A stretch of 64,000 nucleotides of DNA. Source: an uncultured Granulosicoccus sp. (GTDB lineage: Bacteria; Pseudomonadota; Gammaproteobacteria; Granulosicoccales; Granulosicoccaceae). The DNA is taken from the NCBI GenBank assembly GCA_947495035.1, contig CANLXI010000012.1, forward strand, positions 124,001 to 188,000, in the 5' to 3' direction. How positions within the stretch are numbered: position 1 is the stretch's first letter; each line of letters opens with the position of its first letter. A program made the translations under genes and the position numbers. Below, one piece after another: positions 36,819-44,799 of this stretch. The notes beneath the pieces were generated by a model, which searched no databases, was not told the DNA's origin, and saw only the letters and a program-made list of their open reading frames with translations.

Positions 36819-37102
36819 ATGCTTGCCCCGTGCAATTCAAGACCATTTCGAAGAAGAACCCTCTACCGGCATGCCCGCATCCGTTGCGGCATCGTGACTC
36901 GAGGGTCAGGGTATGTACTGACAGTGGTGCCCTGGCTGCCCGACACGGCAGCGGCAGTTGCGCCGATGAGAAGTACCACCGTCACTGTCGACCGGATTCC
37001 TGCCAAAGTGAGAGCGACTGCTGGCAGCCGCCCTCTCCCGCCCGAGCGCACTATCGATCACAGACCGACAGGGCAACCCCGGCATCCAGAATCCGTGATC
37101 GC

Positions 37103-38467
37103 TCAGGCGCCGTTGTTGCAGCTACCCAGATCACCACCGGCAAACATCGGATGATCCACCGGATACTCGACCTGTGCACGAGGGGTGACCTCTACCACTT
37201 CCAGCAGGTCGAACTGCGAAGACGGATTCTCCTTCCCCTTCACCACCAGCACATCCTTGAAGCACTGGTGGTCACCAGCCCGGTATTCGGTAGGACCATT
37301 GCCCAGGCCGTCGAACTTGTGGCCTTCCAGTGCTTCAACCACTACGCATGGCTCGAAGGTACCCGCTCGCTCACAGGCATCCGCGTACAGCAGCGTCTGT
37401 ACATAGCAGGTGTGTGCCGCCTGAGAAGGTGGGAAACCGTACTCCTGACCAAAGGATTTGACGAAGGCCTGACTGCCCGCATCCGTCAGCGACCAGTGCC
37501 AGTTGGTGGAACCGAAGATGCCCTTGACGTTTTCACCGGCACCCTGTGCCATGAGACGCGAATACAGAGGCACGACGATCTCGAAATTCTTGCCATTGAC
37601 CTGCTTGTCCTTCAGACCGAACTGGATCGCCTGCGTCAGGGAGTTGATCATGTCCTTGCCATAATGATTCAGGATCAGCGTGTCTGCGCCTGAATTGAGA
37701 ACCGGCGTGATGTACTGACTGAAATCACCGGCCCCGACAGGTGTCTTGACCTTCTCCACCGTCGTCCAGCCGATGGCCTCGGTAGAGGCGATGATGGATT
37801 CTTCCTGAGTCCAGCCCCAGGTGTAGTCCGCAGTCAGATGATAGGTACGACGATCATTGCCATAGTTCTTCTCCAGCACCGGCCCGAGCGCCGCTCCGGA
37901 CATGTAGGCATTGAAGAAGTGGCGGAACCCATTGGCCTTCTTGTCCTTGCCGGTGGTGTCGTTGGAGTGGGTCAGTCCGGCCATGAAGATGATGCCGGCA
38001 TCCTGGCACAGCCCCTGAACCGCCACGGCCACCCCCGAGGAAGAACCTCCGGTTACCATGACAACACCGTCCTTCTCGATCATGCGCTTGGCGGAAGCAC
38101 GTGCCGCATCCGACTTGGTCTGGGTATCGCCCGTCACATACTCCACTTTCTTGCCCAGAATGCCGTTGCCCTTGAGCTCGCTCGGCTGCATGGTGTTCAT
38201 CATGCCGCCATCGCCTTCGCCATTCAGATGCTTGACCGCCAGCTTGTAGGCACGCAACTCATCAGCACCTTCATCGGCATAAGCGCCAGACTGAGGAACA
38301 TTGAAGCCGAGCGTCACGACTCCGCTGTCACCGGGATTGTTCAGGAAGTCGGCGCCATAGGCATGGCGCGAGAAAAACAGGGGAGCCCCGGTGATCGCGG
38401 CGGTTGCGGCACTGGCCTTCAACACATCACGACGGGACCAGGCATTGGTGATGATTTTCTTGCTCAT
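37103..38467 (-). CDS. amino-acid/amide-type ABC transporter substrate-binding protein with Tat-like signal
   Basis: 454-residue periplasmic binding protein of the Peripla_BP_5/6 (LivJ/amide) group and first gene of the liv-like operon. The signal SRRDVLKASAATAAITG has twin arginines and a moderately hydrophobic stretch ending near HAYGA, consistent with Tat export. GAGGAG sits upstream of ATG 38467. The binding-fold region GGSSSGVAVAVQGLCQDAGI and DYTWGWTQEESI are typical of the family. The length, above that of LivJ, matches binders for urea, amides or short carboxylates, so the ligand is probably not simple leucine. Confidence 0.88.
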   Translation of the reverse strand: MSKKIITNAWSRRDVLKASAATAAITGAPLFFSRHAYGADFLNNPGDSGVVTLGFNVPQSGAYADEGADELRAYKLAVKHLNGEGDGGMMNTMQPSELKGNGILGKKVEYVTGDTQTKSDAARASAKRMIEKDGVVMVTGGSSSGVAVAVQGLCQDAGIIFMAGLTHSNDTTGKDKKANGFRHFFNAYMSGAALGPVLEKNYGNDRRTYHLTADYTWGWTQEESIIASTEAIGWTTVEKVKTPVGAGDFSQYITPVLNSGADTLILNHYGKDMINSLTQAIQFGLKDKQVNGKNFEIVVPLYSRLMAQGAGENVKGIFGSTNWHWSLTDAGSQAFVKSFGQEYGFPPSQAAHTCYVQTLLYADACERAGTFEPCVVVEALEGHKFDGLGNGPTEYRAGDHQCFKDVLVVKGKENPSSQFDLLEVVEVTPRAQVEYPVDHPMFAGGDLGSCNNGA

Positions 38468-38930
38468 TGAACTCTCTCCTCGTGGCACTTGAATGGCAGA
38501 AGGCAAGCTGATTCGAAAAGAATCTCGTGCGACAGCAAGCCTCGAGAGTGGTGTCAGGAGGTAGCGTCCGCACAGCCTGTCAATTGCCGTGAATCAAAAC
38601 CTGTCCAGCGCCCATAAGCACAAGTGATGTGAATAGGCGACAAAAGACTGAGTCAATTATAGGGAAACTGACCGTTTGGAAAGGAGCTTCGTTATTATTT
38701 GGAAAAACAATTGTTTAAATAAATTCAAGAACCAATCGACAGTCTGCGATCTGCACTCTTGCCGAGGTTTGTTACGAAAGGTAACGCTATTTCGGCAACT
38801 GGCATCTGAGATACCTGTCCTCGCACGGCAAACGGCATTCTTGCGCGTCATTTCACCGAAAATGGCCGACAGGAGACGCTTTGCAACGCCCGTTTTGTGA
38901 GACGGCAGGTTATTTGCCGTGGTCGCGGAG
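38468..38930. other. 463-bp intergenic region upstream of the liv-like operon
   Basis: I find no gene here. The middle is notably AT-rich compared with the surroundings. A TATAAT hexamer reads on the minus strand at 38656-38661 and could be a -10 for the binding-protein gene, leaving a leader of about 190 bases; no good -35 is seen. Just after the engB stop a 6-bp stem (ACGGCA/TGCCGT, 38902-38920) may mark the engB 3' end. Confidence 0.4.
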
Positions 38931-39542
38931 TTACTCGACAGCGAGCGTTCTGTCGAACAGCCAACTGTCCAGTACCGAGTGCACATCTCCCACACCCTGC
39001 TTCTTCAATGCCGAGAAATCCTGCAAGGTGGCTTCCACCCCCGACTCGGACAATTGATCCTGAACCGACATCAGGGCCTGATTCACCTGATTGCGGGACA
39101 GCTTGTCAGCCTTGGTCAACAGGATGTGCAACTCGGCCTGACCCTGCTGCTGCAGTTCGATCAGCTGCCAGTCGCTATCTGTCAACGGATGGCGAATATC
39201 CATGACCAGAACCAGACCGCGCAGACTGGGTCGCGAAATCAGGTATCGGGTCATGGCCGACTGCCATTGCTTCTGCTTGTCCCGGGAGACCTGAGCGTAC
39301 CCATAACCTGGCAGATCCACCAGAAATCGCTGTTCATCGAGCGAGAAATGATTGATCAGTTGCGTTCTTCCCGGTGTCTTGCTGGTTCTCGCCAATTTGC
39401 GGTTGCGGGTGATCGTGTTGATGGCACTGCTCTTGCCAGCATTCGAACGTCCCGCGAACGCAACCTCCGCCTCTGACTCGGGGCAGTAATACGGATCGCT
39501 GGCACTGGAGTGGAATTGTGCCGAAAAATACACCGAGTTCAT
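38931..39542 (-). CDS. engB: ribosome biogenesis GTPase EngB/YsxC
   Basis: 203-residue GTPase needed for large-subunit assembly. G1 is GRSNAGKSS, G2 TPGRTQ, G3 DLPGYGYA and G4 TKADK. Length and motif order match EngB throughout. It diverges from the cytochrome c4 gene, an arrangement repeated in many gammaproteobacteria, which supports the taxonomic reading. Confidence 0.96.
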   Translation of the reverse strand: MNSVYFSAQFHSSASDPYYCPESEAEVAFAGRSNAGKSSAINTITRNRKLARTSKTPGRTQLINHFSLDEQRFLVDLPGYGYAQVSRDKQKQWQSAMTRYLISRPSLRGLVLVMDIRHPLTDSDWQLIELQQQGQAELHILLTKADKLSRNQVNQALMSVQDQLSESGVEATLQDFSALKKQGVGDVHSVLDSWLFDRTLAVE

Positions 39543-39685
39543 GTGTGGGGTTCTATCCAGTTGATAATGACCGAAGGGGGACCGTTGCGTTGCCCGCCAG
39601 TCTGCTAAAATTCGTCGATCCCATGCGGTTTCGGCTGCCTACAGTCTAACCATTCGAACAAATTCAAGTCATCGTCGGAGTTTTC

Positions 39686-40303
39686 ATGAAAATTTGGGCC
39701 CTTGCAGCCACTCTTGCCTTTGCCTGGTTAGCCAATCCTGCCGCAGCCGCGGGCGATCCAGCTGCCGGTCAGGCAAAGGCTGCCGTCTGTGCAGCCTGCC
39801 ACGGTGCCGATGGCAAAGCCATCCAGCCTTCCTACCCGAACCTGGCGGGTCAGCATGCAGCCTACATCGCCAAGCAATTGACGGACTACCGTGATGGCAA
39901 CCGCGTCAATGCCCTGATGTCAGGTCAGGCTGCCAACCTTACCGACGAAGACATTCAGGATCTGGCCGCCTACTACGCCGCCATGCCCAAGCACGAAAAC
40001 ATCGCCGCCGAAGAAAACCTGACGCTGGGAGAGGACATCTATCGTGGTGGCATTACCTCCGCCGGCATTGCTGCCTGCGGGGCCTGTCACGGACCGGCCG
40101 GTGAAGGCAACCCCTATGCGGCCTGGCCCGTGATCTCCGGGCAGGACGCCCAGTACACCAGTGACCAGCTGAAATATTTCCGCTCGGAAGAACGTGCCAA
40201 CGACCCCAACGCCATGATGCGTGGCGTCGCCAAGCGCATGACCGATGCCGAAATCGATGCCGTGTCCAATTACATCGCCGGACTGCACGCCACAGCCGAA
40301 TAA
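39686..40303 (+). CDS. cytochrome c4, di-haem
   Basis: 205-residue periplasmic electron carrier. A signal peptide ends near PAAAA-G (residue 22). Two c-type haem motifs are present, CAACH at 35-39 and CGACH at 131-135, in two homologous halves. Each half has an axial Met candidate (ALMSGQA near residue 75, PNAMMRG near 177). GGAG sits 6 bases before ATG 39686. It donates electrons to terminal oxidases and precedes dsbA, as in many gammaproteobacteria. Confidence 0.95.
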   Translation: MKIWALAATLAFAWLANPAAAAGDPAAGQAKAAVCAACHGADGKAIQPSYPNLAGQHAAYIAKQLTDYRDGNRVNALMSGQAANLTDEDIQDLAAYYAAMPKHENIAAEENLTLGEDIYRGGITSAGIAACGACHGPAGEGNPYAAWPVISGQDAQYTSDQLKYFRSEERANDPNAMMRGVAKRMTDAEIDAVSNYIAGLHATAE

Positions 40304-40380
40304 GCGCTGCGAAGCAAGGCGCGCGGACGGAGCGGGCGCTGCGTACCGTGCGCGTCGTTTCCACGGTTCAGTCTGTTCAC

Positions 40381-40404
40381 AATCGGCCCGCTAGCGGGCC
40401 GATT
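40381..40404 (+). terminator. intrinsic terminator after cytochrome c4
   Basis: AATCGGCCCGC (40381-40391) and GCGGGCCGATT (40394-40404) form a perfect 11-bp stem around TA, followed by TCAGTTCTGTCT. It lies 77 bases after the cytochrome stop and before dsbA. The T-run is weak but the stem is very stable. Confidence 0.65.
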
Positions 40405-40506
40405 TCAGTTCTGTCTGCCGCCACTGGCAATCTGTGTTATTCGCACTGAACGAAAACGCTGCGGACAGGTCAACACCTAGATTCTGTATCTCACGAGGAA
40501 CCGAAC

Positions 40507-41166
40507 ATGCATTTCACGCGACGCGGATTTCTGTCTGCCACTTTGCAAACCACCATCGCAACAACGCTGGGTGCAGGCCTGGTGGGCGTTGCCGGCAATG
40601 CCATGGCAGCCGGTGGCTACGAACTGATCAATCCGCCACAGAACACCTCTACACCTGACAAGGTGGAAGTCATCGAATACTTCTGGCTGGGCTGCCCACA
40701 TTGCTATGCCTTCGAACCCAGTATTTCTGCCTGGGAACAGAACATGCCGGAGAACGTGGCCTTCATACGTGAAGCTCCACCGCTCAACCCCTCCTGGGAA
40801 CAGCATTCTCGCGCATTCTATGCCGCCCAGCTGCTCGGTCACGAGCATGAATTCGTGCCAGCCATGTTCAAGGCGATCCATGAGAACCGTCAACGCATGC
40901 GCAAGCCCGAAGACATCGCCGATCTGGCTGCGGCTCTGGGCATGGACAAGGACAAGTTCCTGAAGACCATGGACTCGTTCGGTGTGCAGACCAAGATGAA
41001 CCGCTCCATGCAACTTGCCAAGGGCGCAGGCCTCACCGGTGTGCCTTCTGTGGTGATCAACGGCAAGTACCGTACTGGTGCCGGTCTGGCAGGTGGCAAC
41101 GAGGCCATCATCACCGTGATCAACGAAACGATCGCAATGGAAAAGAAGGCGATGGGCATCGAGTAA
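40507..41166 (+). CDS. dsbA: thiol:disulfide interchange protein DsbA
   Basis: 219-residue periplasmic oxidase introducing disulfides. The active site is CPHC at residues 63-66, and the cis-proline loop is TGVPSVV. A thioredoxin fold with helical insert spans 45-215. The export signal starts MHFTRRGFLSATLQTT, where TRRGFLSA matches a Tat motif, unusual for DsbA, which is normally Sec/SRP-dependent. GAGGA lies upstream of ATG 40507. A clear intrinsic terminator follows. Confidence 0.94.
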   Translation: MHFTRRGFLSATLQTTIATTLGAGLVGVAGNAMAAGGYELINPPQNTSTPDKVEVIEYFWLGCPHCYAFEPSISAWEQNMPENVAFIREAPPLNPSWEQHSRAFYAAQLLGHEHEFVPAMFKAIHENRQRMRKPEDIADLAAALGMDKDKFLKTMDSFGVQTKMNRSMQLAKGAGLTGVPSVVINGKYRTGAGLAGGNEAIITVINETIAMEKKAMGIE

Positions 41167-41223
41167 CACTCGACAAGGAATCAGCCCTGTCAACAAGGGG
41201 CTGATCACCACCCGGACCAACTC

Positions 41224-41252
41224 AAAGGCCGCTGATCGACAGCGGCCTTTTT
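41224..41252 (+). terminator. intrinsic terminator after dsbA
   Basis: AAAGGCCGCTG (41224-41234) and CAGCGGCCTTT (41240-41250) form an 11-bp stem with a 5-base loop, running into a five-T tract. A classical Rho-independent terminator 58 bases after the stop. Confidence 0.9.
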
Positions 41253-41304
41253 CATGCCCGAGTCGGACTGCTCGTACCCCCACAGGGAATGAAGCGCTCT
41301 ACCG

Positions 41305-42090
41305 TCAGAAGCCGGTAGCACCACCGCCATCAACCAGCAGCACCTGACCAGTGACATAGGCCGCCGCAGGTGAGGAGAGAAAGGCGCAGGCCCAGCCGAT
41401 GTCCTCGGGTTTGCCCAGGGCGTTCATGGGTATGCGACTCATGATCTTCTGCTGGCGAGGGATGTCACCGGCTGTTGCCTTGCGATACAGATCCGTATCG
41501 ATCCAGCCGGGTGCCACACCATTGATGCGCACGCCCCGGCCGGCAAACTCTGCAGACAGACCCCGGATCACGCCATTGATGGCTGTTTTCGACACCGTGT
41601 AACCCAGCACATTGGGCTGACCGATGTAGGCCGTCATGGATGAGATGAAGGTCACCGATCCGCCACCGTTGGCCATCTGCCGACGAATGATGTGTCGACT
41701 CAGCTCCAGCGCACCGCGTACATGCACATCGAAAACCGAATCGAAGTCGGCCATATCGCTCTCCTCGAACGGCTTCTTCAGCGTGTTACCGGCATTGTTC
41801 ACCAGAATATCGATGTTGCTGTAGCGATCCTCCAGTCCTTGTGCGAAGGCCGGTATGGACGCCAGGTCCGTGATGTCCAGTACTTCGGCATGACAGTTGT
41901 CGCCGATCGTTTTACAGGCCTGCTCCAGTACATCGGCACGCCGCCCGGCGACGATGACTCGGGCACCACTGGCTGCCAGACAACCTGCAATGGCAAGCCC
42001 GATTCCCGATCCACCCCCGGTAACCAGCGCCGTCTTGCCCGCCAGTCCATAGACCTGCTGCAAGGTGTTCATTTCCGTATTCTCATTCAT
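41305..42090 (-). CDS. SDR-family oxidoreductase, gluconate 5-dehydrogenase-like
   Basis: 261-residue short-chain dehydrogenase. The cofactor motif is TGGGSGIG, with NNAG near 95, catalytic Ser in ISSM, and YTVSK (YxxxK). C-terminal PGWIDTDLY and GQVLLVDGGGATGF are typical of the IdnO/gluconate 5-dehydrogenase group. ATG 42090 overlaps the dehydrogenase gene stop by 8 bases; an in-frame ATG at 42072 is also possible. Paired with an idonate 5-dehydrogenase-like enzyme, it would interconvert 5-ketogluconate and gluconate; this is inferred from the pairing. Confidence 0.87.
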   Translation of the reverse strand: MNENTEMNTLQQVYGLAGKTALVTGGGSGIGLAIAGCLAASGARVIVAGRRADVLEQACKTIGDNCHAEVLDITDLASIPAFAQGLEDRYSNIDILVNNAGNTLKKPFEESDMADFDSVFDVHVRGALELSRHIIRRQMANGGGSVTFISSMTAYIGQPNVLGYTVSKTAINGVIRGLSAEFAGRGVRINGVAPGWIDTDLYRKATAGDIPRQQKIMSRIPMNALGKPEDIGWACAFLSSPAAAYVTGQVLLVDGGGATGF

Positions 42091-43108
42091 GGGTCAGATC
42101 GATCATCACTTTGAAGGTTGTATTGCGCACGCCTTCCCAGTAATCGAACGCCTGATCGGCCTGCGCCCAGGGGAAGACTCGGGAAATCAGCGTATCCGCC
42201 GTCGTGCCATGCTCTTCCAGATAACTCACCACATCGTTGAAGTCCTGACGGGTGGCATTGCGAGAGCCGAAAATATCCAGCTCCTTCAGATTGAAATACT
42301 TGGTGTCATAGCTCACCTCGGCCTTGGCATAACCCACATAGACCACACGTCCGGCGAAGCAGACCATGTCAATGGCGCCCCGAAAGGTCTCGGGCAATCC
42401 GACAGCTTCGATCACCACGTCGGCGCCATCACCCCGAGTCAGTGCATTGACGGCTTCTTCTGCGTTTTCACTCAGCGGATTGATGACCTGCTCCACGCCG
42501 AGTCCCAGCAGGGTATCGCGCTTGCTGTCGCTGACTTCCACTGCCAGTACTCGCGCACCTCGCTGCAGGGCACCGATCATCGCTCCTACGCCGATCATGC
42601 CGGCCCCCAATACAACCACGGTGTCACCCGCTGCCACTCCGGCACGCTCGACTGCATGAAAGCCGACGGACAAGGGTTCGACCAGCGCCAGCCGATGCGC
42701 CGGCAAGGTATCGTTGAGTATCAATCGATCATGCCGGACCACGAGCCGTTCCGACATGCCGCCATGTTGCTGAACGCCAAGCGTCTTGTTGTAGCGACAG
42801 GCATTGCGGCGCCCCTTGCGACAGGAGGAACACTGACCGCATTCGGTATAGGGTACGACGATCACCTGCCTGCCGATGGCAAACTCCTCCGGTACATCAC
42901 TGGCTGTTGCGAGAATCGTGGCACCGATCTCATGCCCCGGTATTCTCGGCAGTTCTGCCAGAGGATTGGCGCCACGGTAGGTATTGAGATCACTGCCGCA
43001 CAGGCCGACATGATTCACCTGCAGCAGTACCTCTCCAGCCCCTGGACTGACCTCCTCCACGGCTTGTATTCGTGATTGACCAACCTCGGTTATGACCAGT
43101 GCTTCCAT
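42083..43108 (-). CDS. zinc-dependent alcohol dehydrogenase, L-idonate 5-dehydrogenase-like
   Basis: 341-residue medium-chain dehydrogenase. Catalytic-zinc residues lie in GLCGSDL (Cys), GHEIGA (His-Glu) and EPLSVG; the structural zinc site is the four-cysteine CGQCSSCRKGRRNAC. The coenzyme motif is VLGAGMIGVGA. Start at ATG 43108 yields the family N-terminus; the SD is weak. It overlaps the SDR gene and diverges from a GntR-type regulator. Sorbitol, threonine and galactonate dehydrogenases share the same fold, so the substrate is inferred. Confidence 0.88.
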   Translation of the reverse strand: MEALVITEVGQSRIQAVEEVSPGAGEVLLQVNHVGLCGSDLNTYRGANPLAELPRIPGHEIGATILATASDVPEEFAIGRQVIVVPYTECGQCSSCRKGRRNACRYNKTLGVQQHGGMSERLVVRHDRLILNDTLPAHRLALVEPLSVGFHAVERAGVAAGDTVVVLGAGMIGVGAMIGALQRGARVLAVEVSDSKRDTLLGLGVEQVINPLSENAEEAVNALTRGDGADVVIEAVGLPETFRGAIDMVCFAGRVVYVGYAKAEVSYDTKYFNLKELDIFGSRNATRQDFNDVVSYLEEHGTTADTLISRVFPWAQADQAFDYWEGVRNTTFKVMIDLTHE

Positions 43109-43297
43109 TGTCTGTCTGCGTATCTCGTGTCGTGTGAAAATCGAGCCCCGGCGTTCGCGATGGACGCAGAGCCCTTGGGAGGACATGAAGCCGGCTGCAA
43201 GGTGCGAGACTGGTCGACAAGCTCGGCACCTGTCAGCTACTCGTCGCTGCCCACAACCACACACCAGTGTCCGGCCTGCGCGATTCAATCATCTCCG

Positions 43298-43380
43298 CAC
43301 ACCTGCACACTTGCACACTTGCACACTTGCACACTTGCACACTTGCACACTTGCACACTTGCACACTTGCACACTTGCAC
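43298..43380. repeat. octanucleotide tandem array, nine perfect copies of CACACTTG
   Basis: A degenerate first unit CACACCTG (43298-43305) is followed by nine perfect 8-bp units (43306-43377) and a partial CAC. It lies in the 380-bp divergent region between the idonate-type dehydrogenase gene and the double-wHTH regulator, upstream of that regulator's likely promoter. There are no spacers, so it is not a CRISPR array. Confidence 0.97.
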
Positions 43381-43385
43381 ATGGT

Positions 43386-43412
43386 GAGACATACTCGAAT
43401 GTCCTTTATACA
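43386..43412 (+). promoter_or_regulatory. candidate promoter for the double-wHTH regulator
   Basis: GAGACA (43386-43391) and TATACA (43407-43412) resemble -35 and -10 hexamers but with a short 15-bp spacer. The array at 43298-43380 ends just upstream. The match is weak and offered because the region is otherwise without a better candidate. Confidence 0.25.
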
Positions 43413-43448
43413 TAAGAAACCATTTTCTCGCTCTCCCGTCAAACGATT

Positions 43449-43460
43449 TTTACCGATAAA
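43449..43460. promoter_or_regulatory. LacI/IdnR-type dyad upstream of the regulator gene
   Basis: TTTACCGATAAA is a near-perfect dyad centred on CG, 28 bases before ATG 43489. It resembles the TTACCGATAA core reported for enteric GntR/IdnR operators and shares architecture with the dyad at 8048-8061. It could be bound by the LacI-type repressor encoded at 8184, which is speculative. Confidence 0.4.
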
Positions 43461-43488
43461 GAACATTTTTCTCTCAGAGGCCAGGCCA

Positions 43489-44382
43489 ATGAAGCGCAAC
43501 AATCGCTACAAGGACGTTCACAACCAGTGCCTTGACCTGATCAGGCTGCTGCCCAGCGGTGCCGAGTTGCCAACCGAGAGCAGCCTCTCGGCTTCACTGC
43601 AAGCCAGTCGGACGACCATTCGAGCCGTGCTTTCCCATCTGGTGGAGATCGAACTGCTTGACTGGCAGGGACGCAAGAAGACCATTCTTCGAAAGCCACT
43701 GAAACGGGACTATTTCGTCTCGGAAGAAACGCGCTCGACGCACCAGATCGTGGAGCATGCCTTCATGGAGAACATTCTCGGCGGCCATCTCGATGTCGGT
43801 GCCTTGCTCAACGAATCCGAACTCGCGCGCCAATTCGACGTCAGCACATCGGCCGTCAGGGAGTTTCTGATTCGCTTTTCACGCTTCGGCCTGATTGAAA
43901 AGGCGCCCAACCGTGGCTGGATTCTCAAGGGATTCACACGACAGTTTGCTCTGGAACTCAGTGACGTGCGGGAGATGTTCGAACAACGTTCAGTTCGCCT
44001 GTTCGTTCACCTGCCCCCCGACAACGAGATCTGGCTGGAGCTGACCCGATTGCAGCAGCAACATGTCGATCTGCAGACTCGCATCAAACAAGACTACCTG
44101 CAGTTTTCCAAGCTCGACAATCGCTTCCATCGTCTGCTCAACAGCGCATCGGAAAATCGCTTCATCGACGACTTTCATGACCTGATCACCATCATCTTTC
44201 ACTATCATTACCGCTGGAACAAGAAGGACGAACTGGAGCGCAACACGGCCGCCGTCGCTCAGCACCTCGACATCATCGAGGCCTTGATCGATCGCGATGA
44301 ATGCCGTGCAGTTACCGCCTGCCAGGTGCATCTGGCACAGGCCCGAGAAACACTACTGCGCTCGATCGACTGGGATGGATAA
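43489..44382 (+). CDS. GntR/FCD-type regulator with two tandem winged-helix domains
   Basis: 297-residue transcription regulator. A first GntR-like wHTH spans about 10-75 (LPTESSLSASLQASRTTIRA, then GRKKTILRKP). A second lies at about 90-160 (GALLNESELARQFDVSTSAV, then GWILKGF), followed by an FCD-like ligand domain with FSKLDNRFHRLL and a HYHYRW segment. Having two complete wHTH modules before one FCD domain is uncommon. AGAGG precedes ATG 43489. It diverges from the idonate-type dehydrogenase genes and probably controls them; the effector is likely a sugar acid. Confidence 0.85.
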   Translation: MKRNNRYKDVHNQCLDLIRLLPSGAELPTESSLSASLQASRTTIRAVLSHLVEIELLDWQGRKKTILRKPLKRDYFVSEETRSTHQIVEHAFMENILGGHLDVGALLNESELARQFDVSTSAVREFLIRFSRFGLIEKAPNRGWILKGFTRQFALELSDVREMFEQRSVRLFVHLPPDNEIWLELTRLQQQHVDLQTRIKQDYLQFSKLDNRFHRLLNSASENRFIDDFHDLITIIFHYHYRWNKKDELERNTAAVAQHLDIIEALIDRDECRAVTACQVHLAQARETLLRSIDWDG

Positions 44383-44437
44383 CGTTGTACAGATACAGCA
44401 CATGAAATCTTCCCGTGTCATCACATTGGCAGACGGC

Positions 44438-44640
44438 CACCCTGCAGACATGTGGCAGCGAAAAGCCATCTTGCGGCTTCACCTTCGTGAACGCCCACTC
44501 TGCAGACACATGGCAACGAGAAGATATCCTGCGGCTTGACCTTCACGACCCGTCACACTGCAGTCACGCGGCAACAGGAAATCATCTGCGATTTCATCTT
44601 CGACACCGGTCACTCTGCAGGAACACGGCTACGTGAACGA
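44438..44640. repeat. degenerate 58-bp tandem repeat, three and a half copies
   Basis: Units begin at 44438, 44496, 44554 and 44611 with CAC.CTGCAG, continuing with ATGGCA/GCGGCA-type, CTGCGG-type and ACCTTC segments. Lengths are 58, 58 and 57, and the last copy is partial. Units 1 and 2 are the most alike. The period is not a multiple of three, so the array is not a protein repeat. It follows the regulator gene directly. Confidence 0.75.
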
Positions 44641-44754
44641 ACTGTACTAACATGCTGCTCGTTCGCAGCCGAGAATTTGTCATATGATGCAGTGGTCCGG
44701 TTTTCAGGGCACTGACAAGGGAACAGTGCCAATCCGTTGACCGGAGAAGGACTT

Positions 44755-44770
44755 CACGGCAATTGCCGTG
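44755..44770. promoter_or_regulatory. 16-bp perfect palindrome before the adenylate-forming enzyme
   Basis: CACGGCAATTGCCGTG is fully self-complementary and ends 29 bases before the ATG at 44800. It may be an operator or a 5'-UTR hairpin that limits access to the ribosome site. No regulator is assigned. Confidence 0.4.
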
Positions 44771-44799
44771 GTGGAGTTCTCTCAATCCCGGAGTCAGCC

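Larger units (their letters stand above)
44383..44799. other. 417-bp intergenic region with degenerate repeats and two hairpins
   Basis: No gene is recognised. It holds 58-bp degenerate repeats (44438-44640), a GGCACTG/CAGTGCC hairpin (44708-44730, 9-base loop), and a perfect 16-bp palindrome CACGGCAATTGCCGTG at 44755-44770 just before the adenylate-forming enzyme gene. The palindrome is 29 bases before the start codon and could be an operator. Confidence 0.6.

Noticed and set aside
36809-37693. Plus-strand frame across the liv-like spacer and binding-protein gene
   Set aside because: It reads through the spacer and then antisense to a well-supported gene, without motifs.
43298-43380. CRISPR array suspected in the CACACTTG region
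   Set aside because: Units are 8 bp with no spacers, no leader and no cas genes; it is a simple tandem repeat.
44415-44636. Small open frame in the 58-bp repeats, with repeated ADxWQR-like words
   Set aside because: The words appear in different frames in successive units because 58 is not divisible by three; the similarity is at DNA level.
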